From JBBQVZ01 sp963695975 (lineage in GTDB: Bacteria > Actinomycetota > UBA4738 > HRBIN12), in NCBI GenBank assembly GCA_963695975.1, contig CAVOIB010000004.1, positions 1-64,000 on the forward strand: a stretch of 64,000 nt of DNA, read 5' to 3'. Position 1 is the first letter of the stretch. Each line of letters opens with the position of its first letter. The notes below the pieces were generated by a model that saw only the letters and a program-made list of their open reading frames with translations, did not search any database and was not told the origin of the DNA. Below, piece by piece: positions 32,087 through 40,693 of the stretch. The translations under genes were made by a program, and so were the position numbers.

Positions 32087-33421
32087 TCAGGCCACCACCC
32101 GGTAGAGGCGCCAGCGTTCGGGGACACCTTTCAGCTCGTGCTCGCCGGCGTCCTCGAACGTGAAGCCGGATCCTGCCACCAGGTCCTTGACCGTCTGCGA
32201 TACCAGGACCTCGGAAGGTTCCGCTTCCGAGGCCACGCGGGCGCCGATCGAGACGGTGAGTCCCGCGCACTTCCCTTCGATCAGTTCGCACTCGCCCGTG
32301 TGAACGCCTGCGCGAACCTCGAGCCCCAGGTCGCGGACGCGGTCGATGACGTCTTGAGCGCATCGGACGGCTCGGGCCGGCCCGTCGAACGTCGCGTAGA
32401 AGCCGTCGCCGGCCGTGTCGTTCTCGACGCCTCTCCACGTGCTGAGCGATCCTCGGACGATGGCGTGATGGCGCATGACGAGGTCCTTCCACCCCCGGTC
32501 GCCGAGCGCAGCCTGCTTCTGGGTGGAGTCCACGATGTCCGTGAACAGGACGGACTGCAGGACGGTATCCGGCTGCTTCCTCGATGGCTCCACTTCGAGG
32601 AATCCATGGATCGCGTTGATGGCCGAGTCCTGGTCACCGACCCAGATCATCCAGTCCTGGCCGGGGAACCGCACGAGTCGCGCCTCGGTGATCAGGCCGA
32701 CGATGTACTCGTCCTCCTCCCCGTCTTCCCACTCACGAGCTACGACGAGCGTCGGGACCCGCAGCGAACGGAGGACGTCTCGGACGTCCGAATCCCAGTA
32801 CTGGTGCTCGAGCGCCGCGGCCGCCTTCGGCCCGACCCAATGGCGCTGGACCTTCGCGACCCACCGGATGTAGTCGCGGTCCTCGACCATGCTCTTCGCT
32901 GCGAACGAGACCTCCATCGCGGCATATGCCGTCGTGCCCCATCCGCTCTCGAGCAATGCGAGCGACCGGTCCAGCACCTCCTCGGTGAACCCCCACGGGT
33001 AGTCGGGAGCCCAACGGTTCCTCGCGGAAGCGGAGATCAGGATCAGCGACCGGGTTCGCTCGGGGAACGTGCTCGCGAAGAGGCTCGCCGCCGAGCATCC
33101 CCACCCATGACCGACGATCGCGGTCCGATACGACCCGACGAGATCGAGCACGGTCCTAGCGTCCTCGATCTGCGTCTCGAGGTTGGGCGGCTGCTCGCCT
33201 CGGTCGGAGAGCCCCGTGCCCCTCAGATCGAAGCGGATCACTCGGCACCGAGATGCGAGCTTCGTGAAGAACCCCGCGACGAGCGTTTGTTCCCACATCA
33301 CCTCGAGGTTGCCGCGGAGCCCGTCCAGCCAGAGCACGTCGACCGGTCCGTCGCCGACCACCTGGTAGGCGATGTGGACCCCGTCGGGTGCAGCGGCGTA
33401 TCGCGTCTCCGGAAGATCCAT
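32087..33421 (-). CDS. Alpha/beta-hydrolase-fold / cyclase fusion 3
   Basis: Third tandem paralogue, 444 residues. Its ATG overlaps the SDR stop (TGATG). The N-terminal domain starts DLPETRYAAAPDGVHIAYQV; the elbow reads G-H-G-W-G, Gly for the nucleophilic Ser. The cyclase retains metal Asp residues (LFTDIVDST, TAGDGFYATF), has Asp for the base-specifying Lys (ENDTAGDG) and Ser for Asn (LTVSIGARV), keeping Arg. Closest in its N terminus to the relic upstream of the SDR. Probably cotranscribed with fusions 1 and 2. Confidence 0.82.
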   Translation of the reverse strand: MDLPETRYAAAPDGVHIAYQVVGDGPVDVLWLDGLRGNLEVMWEQTLVAGFFTKLASRCRVIRFDLRGTGLSDRGEQPPNLETQIEDARTVLDLVGSYRTAIVGHGWGCSAASLFASTFPERTRSLILISASARNRWAPDYPWGFTEEVLDRSLALLESGWGTTAYAAMEVSFAAKSMVEDRDYIRWVAKVQRHWVGPKAAAALEHQYWDSDVRDVLRSLRVPTLVVAREWEDGEEDEYIVGLITEARLVRFPGQDWMIWVGDQDSAINAIHGFLEVEPSRKQPDTVLQSVLFTDIVDSTQKQAALGDRGWKDLVMRHHAIVRGSLSTWRGVENDTAGDGFYATFDGPARAVRCAQDVIDRVRDLGLEVRAGVHTGECELIEGKCAGLTVSIGARVASEAEPSEVLVSQTVKDLVAGSGFTFEDAGEHELKGVPERWRLYRVVA

Positions 33422-34185
33422 CAGACGACCATCGTGCCGCCGTCGACGATCAGCTCGACACCGGTGATGTACGAGGCTTCATCGCTCGCAAGGAACAGGG
33501 CGGCGTTGACGACGTCGCGTGATGTTCCGAGTCGGCCCAGCGGGATCGCGGCCCGCGCCGCCTCCACCCATTCGGCGTCGCTCGTGCGGACCGTCTGCAA
33601 CGGCGTCTCCACGAAGCCCGGATGGATGCAGTTCGCGCGCACACCCTGCCCGGCGAACTGCACCGCGAGCGAGCGGGTGAGCGAGATGACCGCGCCCTTG
33701 CTGGCCGTATAGGCGTCCTGCGGGATCGTGTCACCCAGCAAGGCCGAGACCGAGCCGACGTTCACGATCGCGCCGCCGCCCGCCCGGATAATCTCCGGCA
33801 CCCCGTACTTGCACACCCAGACCATCCCCTTGAGGTTGATCGCCATCACGCGATCCCAGACGGCCTCGTCGGTCTCGAGCACGCCCAGATCCCGGTCTCG
33901 CCAGAGGACCCCGGCGTTGTTGTAGAGGATGTGGAGCGCGCCGAACCGCTTGACAGCGGCCGTGATCGCCTCACGCACCTGCTGCTCATCGGCCACGTCG
34001 GCGACGAATGTCTCGACGTCGCCGCCGTCCTCGCGTACCAGCGAGGCGGTCGCGTCGAGGCCGGCGGCCTCGATATCGAGCGCGACGATCCGTGCACCCT
34101 CGGCGGCGAACACGAGGCACGCCTCGCGGCCCATGCCGCTGCCCGCCCCGGTGATCAGAGCGACCTTCCCATCGAGCCTGCCCAT
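33421..34185 (-). CDS. Short-chain dehydrogenase/reductase
   Basis: A 254-residue classical SDR. Cofactor loop TGAGSGMGREACLVF is near residues 12-26, ALDIE fixes an acidic residue after strand 2 (NAD preference likely), and NNAGVLW, the catalytic Ser in VGSVSALLG, YTASK (Tyr, Lys) and PGFVETP follow. Substrate unknown. Both ends overlap neighbours by one base (TGATG), placing it in one operon with the cyclase fusions and the relic. Confidence 0.9.
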   Translation of the reverse strand: MGRLDGKVALITGAGSGMGREACLVFAAEGARIVALDIEAAGLDATASLVREDGGDVETFVADVADEQQVREAITAAVKRFGALHILYNNAGVLWRDRDLGVLETDEAVWDRVMAINLKGMVWVCKYGVPEIIRAGGGAIVNVGSVSALLGDTIPQDAYTASKGAVISLTRSLAVQFAGQGVRANCIHPGFVETPLQTVRTSDAEWVEAARAAIPLGRLGTSRDVVNAALFLASDEASYITGVELIVDGGTMVV

Positions 34186-34460
34186 CAGCCCACCTCCCGG
34201 TAGATGCGCCAGATCCCCGGTGGGTGGTCGTGGGTCAGCCGGTCGGACAGGCCCGAGCCACGTCGATCGAGCAGGATCGGCGGGGAGAACGGCGCGAGCG
34301 TCCAGAGGAACCGTCCTTCGCGCGGGCCCTCCCACCCGTACTCCATGTGAGAGAAGCACGGTCGCAGATAGACCATGTCGACGGGTCCGTCCCCCAGGAC
34401 CTGGTAGGCGATATGTACGCCGTCGACGGTCTTCGCGTACTTGGTCTCGGGGATGTCCAC
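34185..34460 (-). pseudogene. Internally deleted relic of a fourth hydrolase/cyclase fusion (91 codons)
   Basis: Residues 1-72 match the start of the neighbouring fusions (MDIPETKYAKTVDGVHIAYQ against the fusion-3 start, on to RRGSGLSDR). The last ten or so (GIWRIYREVG) match their extreme C terminus (ERWRLYRVVA in fusion 3). Some 330 residues, including the rest of the hydrolase domain and the whole cyclase, are missing, yet the frame is kept and the stop overlaps the SDR start. An in-frame deletion between paralogous copies explains this. A functional mini-protein cannot be excluded. Confidence 0.65.
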
Positions 34461-34519
34461 GCGGCATCTTCCGTCGCCGATCGTTCAGGCCGCAACCTGG
34501 GGTTCGCTAGACTGCCGCG

Positions 34520-34927
34520 ATGGCTGAGGGGAAGTTCCGCGTCGTGGTGGCCAAACCCGGTCTCGACGGGCACGATCGCGGCGCGAAGGTGGTCGCCCGG
34601 GCCCTCCGCGACGCGGGCTTCGAGGTGATCTACACCGGCCTTCGGCAGACACCCGAGCAGATCGCGGAGGCCGCGATCCAAGAGGACGCCGACGCGGTCG
34701 GACTCTCGTGTCACTCGGGCGCGCACATGACGCTCTTCCCGCGGGTGGTCGAGCAGCTGAAGGAGCGAGGCGCCGGTGAGGTCCTGGTATTCGGCGGCGG
34801 CGTGATCCCCGCCGACGACATCCCGAAGCTCGAAGAGGCCGGCATCGAGAAGATCTTCACGCCCGGCGCCTCGACGGTGGACATCGCCGCCTGGCTCCGC
34901 GAACGGCTCGAGCGCGGGGCCGCCTGA
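34520..34927 (+). CDS. mcmA2: Methylmalonyl-CoA mutase, cobalamin-binding subunit
   Basis: A 135-residue B12-binding domain that pairs with a separate catalytic subunit, here the gene at 55109. The DxHxxG cobalt-ligand motif is GLDGHDRGAKVV near residues 15-26, followed by GLSCHSGAHMTLFP and FGGGVIPADDIPKL, standard for the family. TAGACT 6 bases before the ATG suggests a leaderless mRNA. It abuts sucC directly (stop then GTG), linking succinyl-CoA formation with its use. Confidence 0.92.
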   Translation: MAEGKFRVVVAKPGLDGHDRGAKVVARALRDAGFEVIYTGLRQTPEQIAEAAIQEDADAVGLSCHSGAHMTLFPRVVEQLKERGAGEVLVFGGGVIPADDIPKLEEAGIEKIFTPGASTVDIAAWLRERLERGAA

Positions 34928-36076
34928 GTGGATCTGTACGAGCACCAGGGCAAGGACGTCTTCCGAGCGCACGGCATCGCCACACCGAAAGGGATCGTCG
35001 CCACGACCGCCGAGGAGGCCGCTGACGCGACGCGCGAGCTGGGTGGCCGATCGGTCGTCAAGGTCCAGGTGCAGATCGGCGGTCGGGGCAAGGGCGGCGG
35101 TGTCGTGCTCGTTGACTCGCCCGAGCGGGCGGCCGAGGAGGCGGCGCGCATGTTCCGCGACGGCTTCAAGGACATGCCCGTCACCCGCGTGCTGGTCGAG
35201 GAGCTGCTCCCGATCGCCCAGGAGTTCTATACGTCGTTCGTGCTGGACCGCTCCGCTGGCGACTACCTGGCGATGATGACGGCAGAGGGCGGCATGGACA
35301 TCGAGGAGCTGGCGACGACCCGCCCCGAGGCGATCCGTCGCGTCCACGTCGATCCGATGCTCGGTTTGCGGATGTACCACGTGCGTGAGCTGACCGGGAC
35401 GCTACCGCTCGAGGCGCGCGAGGGCGCCGCCGACGTCCTGCGCAAGCTCGCAGACATCCTCTCCGACCGCGACGCGACGCTCGTCGAGGTGAACCCGCTC
35501 GTCCTCCTGCAGGACGGGCGAGTGATCGCGCTCGACGCGAAGGTCACGATCGACGACAACGCGTTATGGCGGCAGCCCGACATGGACGAGCTGAAGTCGT
35601 CGTTCCCGATCGATCCGGTTGAGGCGCGCGCGAACGCCGCCGGTCTCCAGTACGTGAAGCTCGACGGCGATGTCGGGATCATCGGCAACGGCGCCGGCCT
35701 GGTGATGTCGACGCTGGACGTGGTCGCGCAGGCCGGCGCGAAGGCCGCGAACTTCCTGGACGTGGGTGGGGGAGCGTCGGCCGACACCATGGCGACGTCG
35801 CTCGAGGTGATCCTGTCCGATCCCGCGGTGAAGGCCGTGCTGATCAACATCTTCGGCGGGATCACACGGTGCGACTTGGTGGCGCAAGGCATCCTGGAGG
35901 CGCTCACCCGGATCGAGGCCGACGTTCCGATCGTGGTCCGGTTGGACGGGACGAACGCGCGTCTGGGCCGCGAGATCCTGAAGGAGGCGGCGCACCGGCG
36001 GATCGTGGCCGCGGCCACGATGCTCGAGGCGGCCCAGATGGCCGCGGACCTGGCGAAGAACGGTGCGGCGGCATGA
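34928..36076 (+). CDS. sucC: Succinyl-CoA synthetase beta subunit
   Basis: A 382-residue ATP-grasp subunit of the TCA enzyme interconverting succinyl-CoA and succinate with NTP formation. It starts DLYEHQGKDVFRAHGIATPK, has VQIGGRGKGGGVVL in the nucleotide site, EVNPLVL metal ligands, and the C-terminal CoA-ligase part NIFGGITRCDLVAQGI. GTG start immediately after the mutase subunit; overlaps sucD by 4 bases. Confidence 0.96.
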   Translation: MDLYEHQGKDVFRAHGIATPKGIVATTAEEAADATRELGGRSVVKVQVQIGGRGKGGGVVLVDSPERAAEEAARMFRDGFKDMPVTRVLVEELLPIAQEFYTSFVLDRSAGDYLAMMTAEGGMDIEELATTRPEAIRRVHVDPMLGLRMYHVRELTGTLPLEAREGAADVLRKLADILSDRDATLVEVNPLVLLQDGRVIALDAKVTIDDNALWRQPDMDELKSSFPIDPVEARANAAGLQYVKLDGDVGIIGNGAGLVMSTLDVVAQAGAKAANFLDVGGGASADTMATSLEVILSDPAVKAVLINIFGGITRCDLVAQGILEALTRIEADVPIVVRLDGTNARLGREILKEAAHRRIVAAATMLEAAQMAADLAKNGAAA

Positions 36077-36942
36077 GCGTGCTGATCGGCGCCGAGACGC
36101 GGCTGGTGGTCCAGGGCATCACCGGCCGCGAGGGGACGTTCCACACGCTCCGGGATCGCGACTACGGCACGCAGGTCGTTGCAGGCGTGACGCCGGGCAA
36201 AGCTGGGGCAGACGTCGAGGGGATCCCGGTGTTCGACACCGTCGTCGACGCGGTCCGAGAGACGGGCGCGAACACCTCGATGATCTTCGTCCCCCCGCGG
36301 TTCGCGGCCGAGGCGATCCTGGAGGCGGCCGACGCCGACATCGCGCTGGCCGTGTGCATCACCGAGGGCATCCCCGTGCGCGACATGGCGAACGTCCACA
36401 GCTACCTCATGGGTTTGTCGACCACGCTGGTCGGTCCGAACTGCCCGGGGGTGATCTCGCCGGGTGCCGCCAATGTCGGCATCATCCCGGGGGAGATCTG
36501 CGCGCCGGGCTGCGTTGGGCTCGTGAGCCGCTCCGGGACGCTCGTCTATCAGATCGTTCACGAGCTCACGCAGCTCGGGCTCGGGCAATCCACATGCATC
36601 GGGATGGGCGGTGATCCCGTCCACGGGATCGGGTTCATCGAGTCGCTCGCGGCGTTCCAGGCGGACGACGGCACCGATCTGGTCGTCATGGTCGGCGAGA
36701 TCGGTGGCGACGACGAAGAGCGGGCGGCCGCGTTCATCGCCGAGCACGTCACGAAGCCCGTCGTCGGCTACATCGCCGGGTTCGAGGCGCCGCCCGGCAA
36801 ACGCATGGGACACGCCGGTGCGATCGTGACCGGATCGAGGGGGACCGCGGCGGCGAAAGCCGAGGCGCTCGAGGCCTCGGGCGTCCGCGTGGGCAGAACG
36901 CCGACGCAGGTCGCCGAGCTGGTCCAGGCCGCGCTGGGATGA
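36073..36942 (+). CDS. sucD: Succinyl-CoA synthetase alpha subunit
   Basis: A 289-residue CoA-binding subunit. Rossmann region VVQGITGREGTFHTL near residues 13-27, GVTPGKAG, VGPNCPGVISPG, and the phosphorylated-His segment GKRMGHAGAIVTGSRGTAAAK (His near residue 244). ATG overlaps the sucC stop (ATGA), and its own stop overlaps the next gene the same way, so translation is coupled across three genes. Confidence 0.96.
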   Translation: MSVLIGAETRLVVQGITGREGTFHTLRDRDYGTQVVAGVTPGKAGADVEGIPVFDTVVDAVRETGANTSMIFVPPRFAAEAILEAADADIALAVCITEGIPVRDMANVHSYLMGLSTTLVGPNCPGVISPGAANVGIIPGEICAPGCVGLVSRSGTLVYQIVHELTQLGLGQSTCIGMGGDPVHGIGFIESLAAFQADDGTDLVVMVGEIGGDDEERAAAFIAEHVTKPVVGYIAGFEAPPGKRMGHAGAIVTGSRGTAAAKAEALEASGVRVGRTPTQVAELVQAALG

Positions 36943-38135
36943 CCCCAATGAGGGTCGCGCTCCGGCGCGACCTCGTCGCGTTCGGGCTGGTCGCGCTAGC
37001 CGGGCAGCTCGTCCCGAGCGTGATCGACCTCTTCGGAGGCGGGCTCGCGTTCCGAACCGCCCTGAGGGTCGGCTGGTTCTACACGCTCGCGTTCAACCGT
37101 GTCGCGCTCGACGTCGACGCCGCGTCCCACACGTACCGGTTGTCCATCGCGTTCCTGTCGGGAACCGCTCTCGCGCTCTGGCTGCTCTATCGGGCGGGTC
37201 GCGCGGCCGCGGAGCTCGCGGGCACCGCGCCCAGACAGCGTGTTCTGACCGGTGCGATGGTCGCGCCGGCCTACGCGCTACCGATCGGGTTGATCACGTT
37301 GGTGACTCGACTCCAGCTCGCTTCGGCGGGGACGCTGCTGCCCGGTGCCCTCCGCGTCCACGGGGTCGTCTGGCAGGCGTTCGTGTTCCCGCTCGTGCTC
37401 GCCGCCGTCGCGGGCGGAGCTGGAGGCTTGGTCAGCGGGTTGCCGCAGGGCTCACGAGATCGCGCGTGGCTCGTGGGTGGCTGGCGGATGCTCCTACTTG
37501 CGCTCGGCCTCGCGTTCGTCGGGGTGTTGCTGCTCGCTGCCCTCAGGCCCGCCGGCCTGCGAACCTACGTGAGAGGCGCATCCGCGAACGGCCCGCGCGT
37601 TGCCCTGCTGATCGTCGGACATCATGCCTTACTGGCACCGAACCAATCGTTCTTCGTCTTGGCGCCGTCCATGGGCGGGTGCACGTCGCTGGCGGGACCG
37701 AAGGTCACCATCCCGCTCCTGTGTCCCGGGAGGCTGCCGATCCTGGGCGCCGACGTCGCGAGGGCGATCCGGGCGGTGCGTACGGGAGGACCCGCGCCGA
37801 GCCATCGGTCGATGCCGACCTGGTACTGGGTGTTCCTGCTCGTCCCGGCGATCGCCACGATCGCCGAGGGGCGGTGGGCGGCGGGCGACGCGGTCGGTCG
37901 CGACCGGCTGGTTCGCGCCGGCGGCGCGGGTCTCGTCTTCGGGGTGTTGATCGGATGTGGCGCGTGGGCGTCGAGCATCACGATCCAGGGGGTCACGCTG
38001 GGCGCTTCACCGGGACCGACGATGGCGCTCGGGATCGTGTGGGGCGTCGTCGGAGGCGCGCTCGGTTCGCTGCTCCGTGCGCCTCAGGCGGGGCTGGGAC
38101 CGCCGGGACCGCCGCCCAGCCCGACCTCGGTGTAG
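36939..38135 (+). CDS. DUF6350/PerM-like multi-pass membrane protein
   Basis: A 398-residue integral membrane protein with about ten hydrophobic segments (for example VALAGQLVPSVIDLFGGGLAF and GLVFGVLIGCGAWASSITIQ) and little soluble sequence. I recognise it by synteny. Between sucD and purN, actinobacteria carry DUF6350 proteins, called PerM in mycobacteria where it affects cell division and persistence. The sequence alone does not give a function. ATGA overlap with sucD; its 3' end overlaps the convergent zinc-ribbon gene by 52 bases. Confidence 0.65.
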   Translation: MTPMRVALRRDLVAFGLVALAGQLVPSVIDLFGGGLAFRTALRVGWFYTLAFNRVALDVDAASHTYRLSIAFLSGTALALWLLYRAGRAAAELAGTAPRQRVLTGAMVAPAYALPIGLITLVTRLQLASAGTLLPGALRVHGVVWQAFVFPLVLAAVAGGAGGLVSGLPQGSRDRAWLVGGWRMLLLALGLAFVGVLLLAALRPAGLRTYVRGASANGPRVALLIVGHHALLAPNQSFFVLAPSMGGCTSLAGPKVTIPLLCPGRLPILGADVARAIRAVRTGGPAPSHRSMPTWYWVFLLVPAIATIAEGRWAAGDAVGRDRLVRAGGAGLVFGVLIGCGAWASSITIQGVTLGASPGPTMALGIVWGVVGGALGSLLRAPQAGLGPPGPPPSPTSV

Positions 38136-38725
38136 TGGGTCTCGAGCTGGGTGAAGCGGTGCCACGCCGCCTGCCAGCCGGCGTCGTCCCGCGCGAACTT
38201 CTCCATCGGCCGGGTCGGCAGTTGCCGATCCCAGATGCCGAAGAACGTTCGCCCATACCCGAGCAGGTAGCGCTGTCCGGAGTGGGTGTATTGCATCGCG
38301 TCGTTGTCGTTCGCGTCCAAGGTTGCGGAGGCGCTCGTCGGCTGCCCGGCCTCGGTCACGGCGACGTGGTTGGGCTCGAGACCGACGAAACGGGTCCACG
38401 CTTGCCGCCACCCGTCGTCGTTGCGCGGGAAGCGTTCGGTCGGCGTGGCGGGCGTCCGGCGGTCCCAGATGCCGAAGTAATCGGCGCCGAACCCCAGCAC
38501 GTATCGGTAGCCCGAGTGGGTGTAGCGGACGGAGGCGCCGCTCGCTGAGGCGTCGGGTGCGGTCGTCTCAGGCGCGGCCGGCTCCGTGGTGGTCGCGGCC
38601 GCGATCGGCGCGGGGGTCGAGGCTGGCTGTGCGGTCGGTGGCGGCACGGTGAGATCGCTGTGGCAGTACCGGCACTTGATCGCCTCGTCCTGGATCTCTT
38701 CCGCGCAGTACGGACACTTCTTCAC
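38084..38725 (-). CDS. Zinc-ribbon protein with two copies of a 55-residue repeat
   Basis: A 213-residue protein. The N-terminal zinc ribbon is MKKCPYCAEEIQ...KCRYCHSD (four Cys), then an Ala/Pro/Thr-rich linker (28-65). Two tandem repeats lie near residues 66-125 and 142-200, each beginning YTHSG-x-RY-x-LG and containing FGIWDR, P..P.E.F.R and W..AW.RF..LE. The aromatic pattern suggests a small folded domain of unknown role, not one I can name. No signal peptide. Preceded by a strong terminator of the upstream gene. Confidence 0.7.
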   Translation of the reverse strand: MKKCPYCAEEIQDEAIKCRYCHSDLTVPPPTAQPASTPAPIAAATTTEPAAPETTAPDASASGASVRYTHSGYRYVLGFGADYFGIWDRRTPATPTERFPRNDDGWRQAWTRFVGLEPNHVAVTEAGQPTSASATLDANDNDAMQYTHSGQRYLLGYGRTFFGIWDRQLPTRPMEKFARDDAGWQAAWHRFTQLETHYTEVGLGGGPGGPSPA

Positions 38726-38780
38726 CCGCGAACCCTCCGTTCCGTGTGGGCTCTAGGCTACCCGGCTCGCCTCGAGGACG

Positions 38781-38814
38781 ACGAAGCCCGGTCGCCGTGG
38801 CGACCGGGCTTCGT
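38781..38814 (-). terminator. Strong hairpin downstream of the 38836-39348 gene
   Basis: ACGAAGCCCGGTCGCC-GT-GGCGACCGGGCTTCGT: perfect 16-bp arms, 21 bases after the minus-strand stop at 38836 and before the zinc-ribbon gene start. Probably an intrinsic terminator without a U tract. Confidence 0.8.
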
Positions 38815-38835
38815 GACGGTCCTACGCGACGTGGA

Positions 38836-39348
38836 TCAGGCGCTGAAGCCGCCGTCACCTCCGCCCGCCGCGGGAGCGGGAGGTGCCGCTTCCTCCGGCT
38901 CTTGGAACCTCATCCACGAACCGTAGGCGATCACGATCAACAAGATCAGGCCGATCCACGCGCCCATCGCGGGCGAGTTCGAGACGACCAGCATGAACTT
39001 CAAGAGGCCGAACGCCACCACGGCCCACCCCAGATACGCGCTGCCCTTGCTCGGGGTGACGCCGATCGACAGGTTCATCTGCATGTTGGAGAGCTGGACC
39101 GCCTCCCAGATCAGCAGGACGACCAGGAGGATCCCCATCAGGAACCCCGCGAAGCCTCCGTTCCCGCCCCACGCGTTCGCCTTCGCACAGTAGTTCGGGA
39201 TGCCGGCCGCGCTGCCGACGATGTCGGAGACGCACACCTTCTGCCACGCGAGGAAGCTGTCGACGAGGAGCAGGATCCCCCCTACCAGCACGATCTTGCT
39301 CGCCATCGTCACGTTGGCGATATCGAAGCCCCCGGACGGTTTCTCCAT
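38836..39348 (-). CDS. Four-helix membrane protein of unknown function
   Basis: A 170-residue protein with four helices (near 16-34, 70-90, 105-122 and 130-148), the first preceded by the N-terminal GGFDIANVTMASKI. The first extracytoplasmic loop has two Cys (KVCVSDIVG...NYCAKANAW) that could form a disulfide. The C terminus is Glu/Pro/Ala then Gly-rich (EEAAPPAPAAGGGDGG). AAAGGAGCAAGG precedes the ATG, a strong ribosome site. I do not recognise a function; a terminator follows, so it is monocistronic. Confidence 0.7.
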   Translation of the reverse strand: MEKPSGGFDIANVTMASKIVLVGGILLLVDSFLAWQKVCVSDIVGSAAGIPNYCAKANAWGGNGGFAGFLMGILLVVLLIWEAVQLSNMQMNLSIGVTPSKGSAYLGWAVVAFGLLKFMLVVSNSPAMGAWIGLILLIVIAYGSWMRFQEPEEAAPPAPAAGGGDGGFSA

Positions 39349-39431
39349 CCTTGCTCCTTTCGAGCGCACACGAACGACGCACGCTGTGTGCGCCGGAACC
39401 CCAACGATTCAAGACCCTGCCGTGGGGCGAG

Positions 39432-40025
39432 TCAAACACGCGAGGCCGTGAGTCTGGTGAGCGCGATCACCCCCGCGACCGCGGCTCCGACCCCGGAGGC
39501 GAGCGCGAGCCACGGTGCGAGCGCGGGCTTCGTGAACGGGGGAGGGTTCAAGATCGCGAGCAGGGACGCCGCCGCGATGAGGGTGCCGCCGGTGATCGCC
39601 ACGATCCGTGTGGCCTTCGGGCGCCGCCCCAGCAGGAACCAGAGGGCGAGGGCGACGGCCGAGACGACCGCCATGTCCATCGACCAACGAGCGTCGAGCG
39701 CCCACGCACCCGCGAACCCGGAGCCGGAGCTGAACCGCGTCCAGGGCAGCAGCGTCGTGCCTGCGGCGACCGCGAGCATGGCGCCCGCGACGCGATCCGC
39801 GGGGGTCCGCACCGCGCGCCGCCGCCAGGGTTTCGGCGTCACGATCGCTGTCTGCTCGCCGAGGATCTCCGGGATGCATTCCGCGCCGAGCACTCGGCCT
39901 CGAATGGGCACGGCGCATTCCACGCAGAGCGGCCGGCCGCAGACGTCGCAGGTGGCCACGGTCGTGCGCGTTGGGTGGTTCGCGCATCGCTCACCGGCCC
40001 TGAGCGTCCGTTCCTCGGGCGGCAT
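39432..40025 (-). CDS. B-box-type zinc-finger membrane protein
   Basis: A 197-residue protein. N-terminal Cys/His cluster CANHPTRTTVATCDVCGRPLC-x2-C resembles the B-box-like zinc domain found in front of membrane domains in actinobacterial proteins. Three or four helices follow (VAGAMLAVAAGTTLLPW, AVVSAVALALWFLLG, RIVAITGGTLIAAASLLAIL, LALASGVGAAVAGVIAL). Function unknown. Divergent from purN, sharing a 56-base intergenic region. Confidence 0.7.
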   Translation of the reverse strand: MPPEERTLRAGERCANHPTRTTVATCDVCGRPLCVECAVPIRGRVLGAECIPEILGEQTAIVTPKPWRRRAVRTPADRVAGAMLAVAAGTTLLPWTRFSSGSGFAGAWALDARWSMDMAVVSAVALALWFLLGRRPKATRIVAITGGTLIAAASLLAILNPPPFTKPALAPWLALASGVGAAVAGVIALTRLTASRV

Positions 40026-40081
40026 GGCCGAAGCTTACGTCGCCGGCGTGGCGCGTCCGGACGCGTGGTAGCGTCCGCCCG

Positions 40082-40693
40082 ATGGGCTCTCGGGTCGCGG
40101 TGCTGGTGTCGGGGTCGGGGACCAACCTGCAGGCGCTCTTGGACGATCGAGCCGTGCGGCCGCACATCTTCCTGGTTGTCTCCGACCGCCCGGACATCGT
40201 GGCACTCGATCGGGCGGCCGCCGCCGGGATCGAGCCGATCGTGATCGACCCCCGCGAGTTCCCCGACCGATCGGCCTTCGACCTGGCGGTACTGGCGGCC
40301 CTCGAGGAGCGACGCATCGATGCGCTCGTGAGCGCCGGCTACATGCGCCTGTTGGGCAGGGCCGTGCTGGATGTGTACGGCGGGCGCTGGCTGAACATCC
40401 ACCCGGCGCTGCTGCCGTCGTTCCCCGGCACGCACGCCGTACGCGATGCTCTGGCGTACGGCGTGAAGATCACGGGCGTCACGGTGTTCCTGGTGGACGA
40501 GGGGATCGACACCGGACCTGTCGTGGCCCAAGAGGCGGTGGCGATCCGCGACGACGACGACTGGGATTCCCTCGAGGCCCGGATCCACGCCGCTGAGCAC
40601 CGCCAGCTCCCTGCCGCCGTGCTGGCGCTGATCGAGGGCCGGCTCCTTGTTGACGGGAGGCAGGTCCGGGTGGAGGAGCCGACGGGTGGCTGA
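40082..40693 (+). CDS. purN: Phosphoribosylglycinamide formyltransferase
   Basis: Third step of purine synthesis, transferring formyl from 10-formyl-THF to GAR. 203 residues: VLVSGSGTNLQALLDD at the start, AGYMRLLG, catalytic NIHPALLPSFPGTHAVRDAL (Asn, His) and GVTVFLVDEGIDTGPVV with the essential Asp. TAGCGT 7 bases before the ATG suggests a leaderless mRNA. It overlaps purH by 8 bases. Confidence 0.96.
   Translation: MGSRVAVLVSGSGTNLQALLDDRAVRPHIFLVVSDRPDIVALDRAAAAGIEPIVIDPREFPDRSAFDLAVLAALEERRIDALVSAGYMRLLGRAVLDVYGGRWLNIHPALLPSFPGTHAVRDALAYGVKITGVTVFLVDEGIDTGPVVAQEAVAIRDDDDWDSLEARIHAAEHRQLPAAVLALIEGRLLVDGRQVRVEEPTGG

Noticed and set aside
34460..34520. Cobalamin riboswitch upstream of the mutase B12 subunit
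   Set aside because: Only about 60 bases separate the genes and the start looks leaderless; there is no room for the aptamer or its B12 box.
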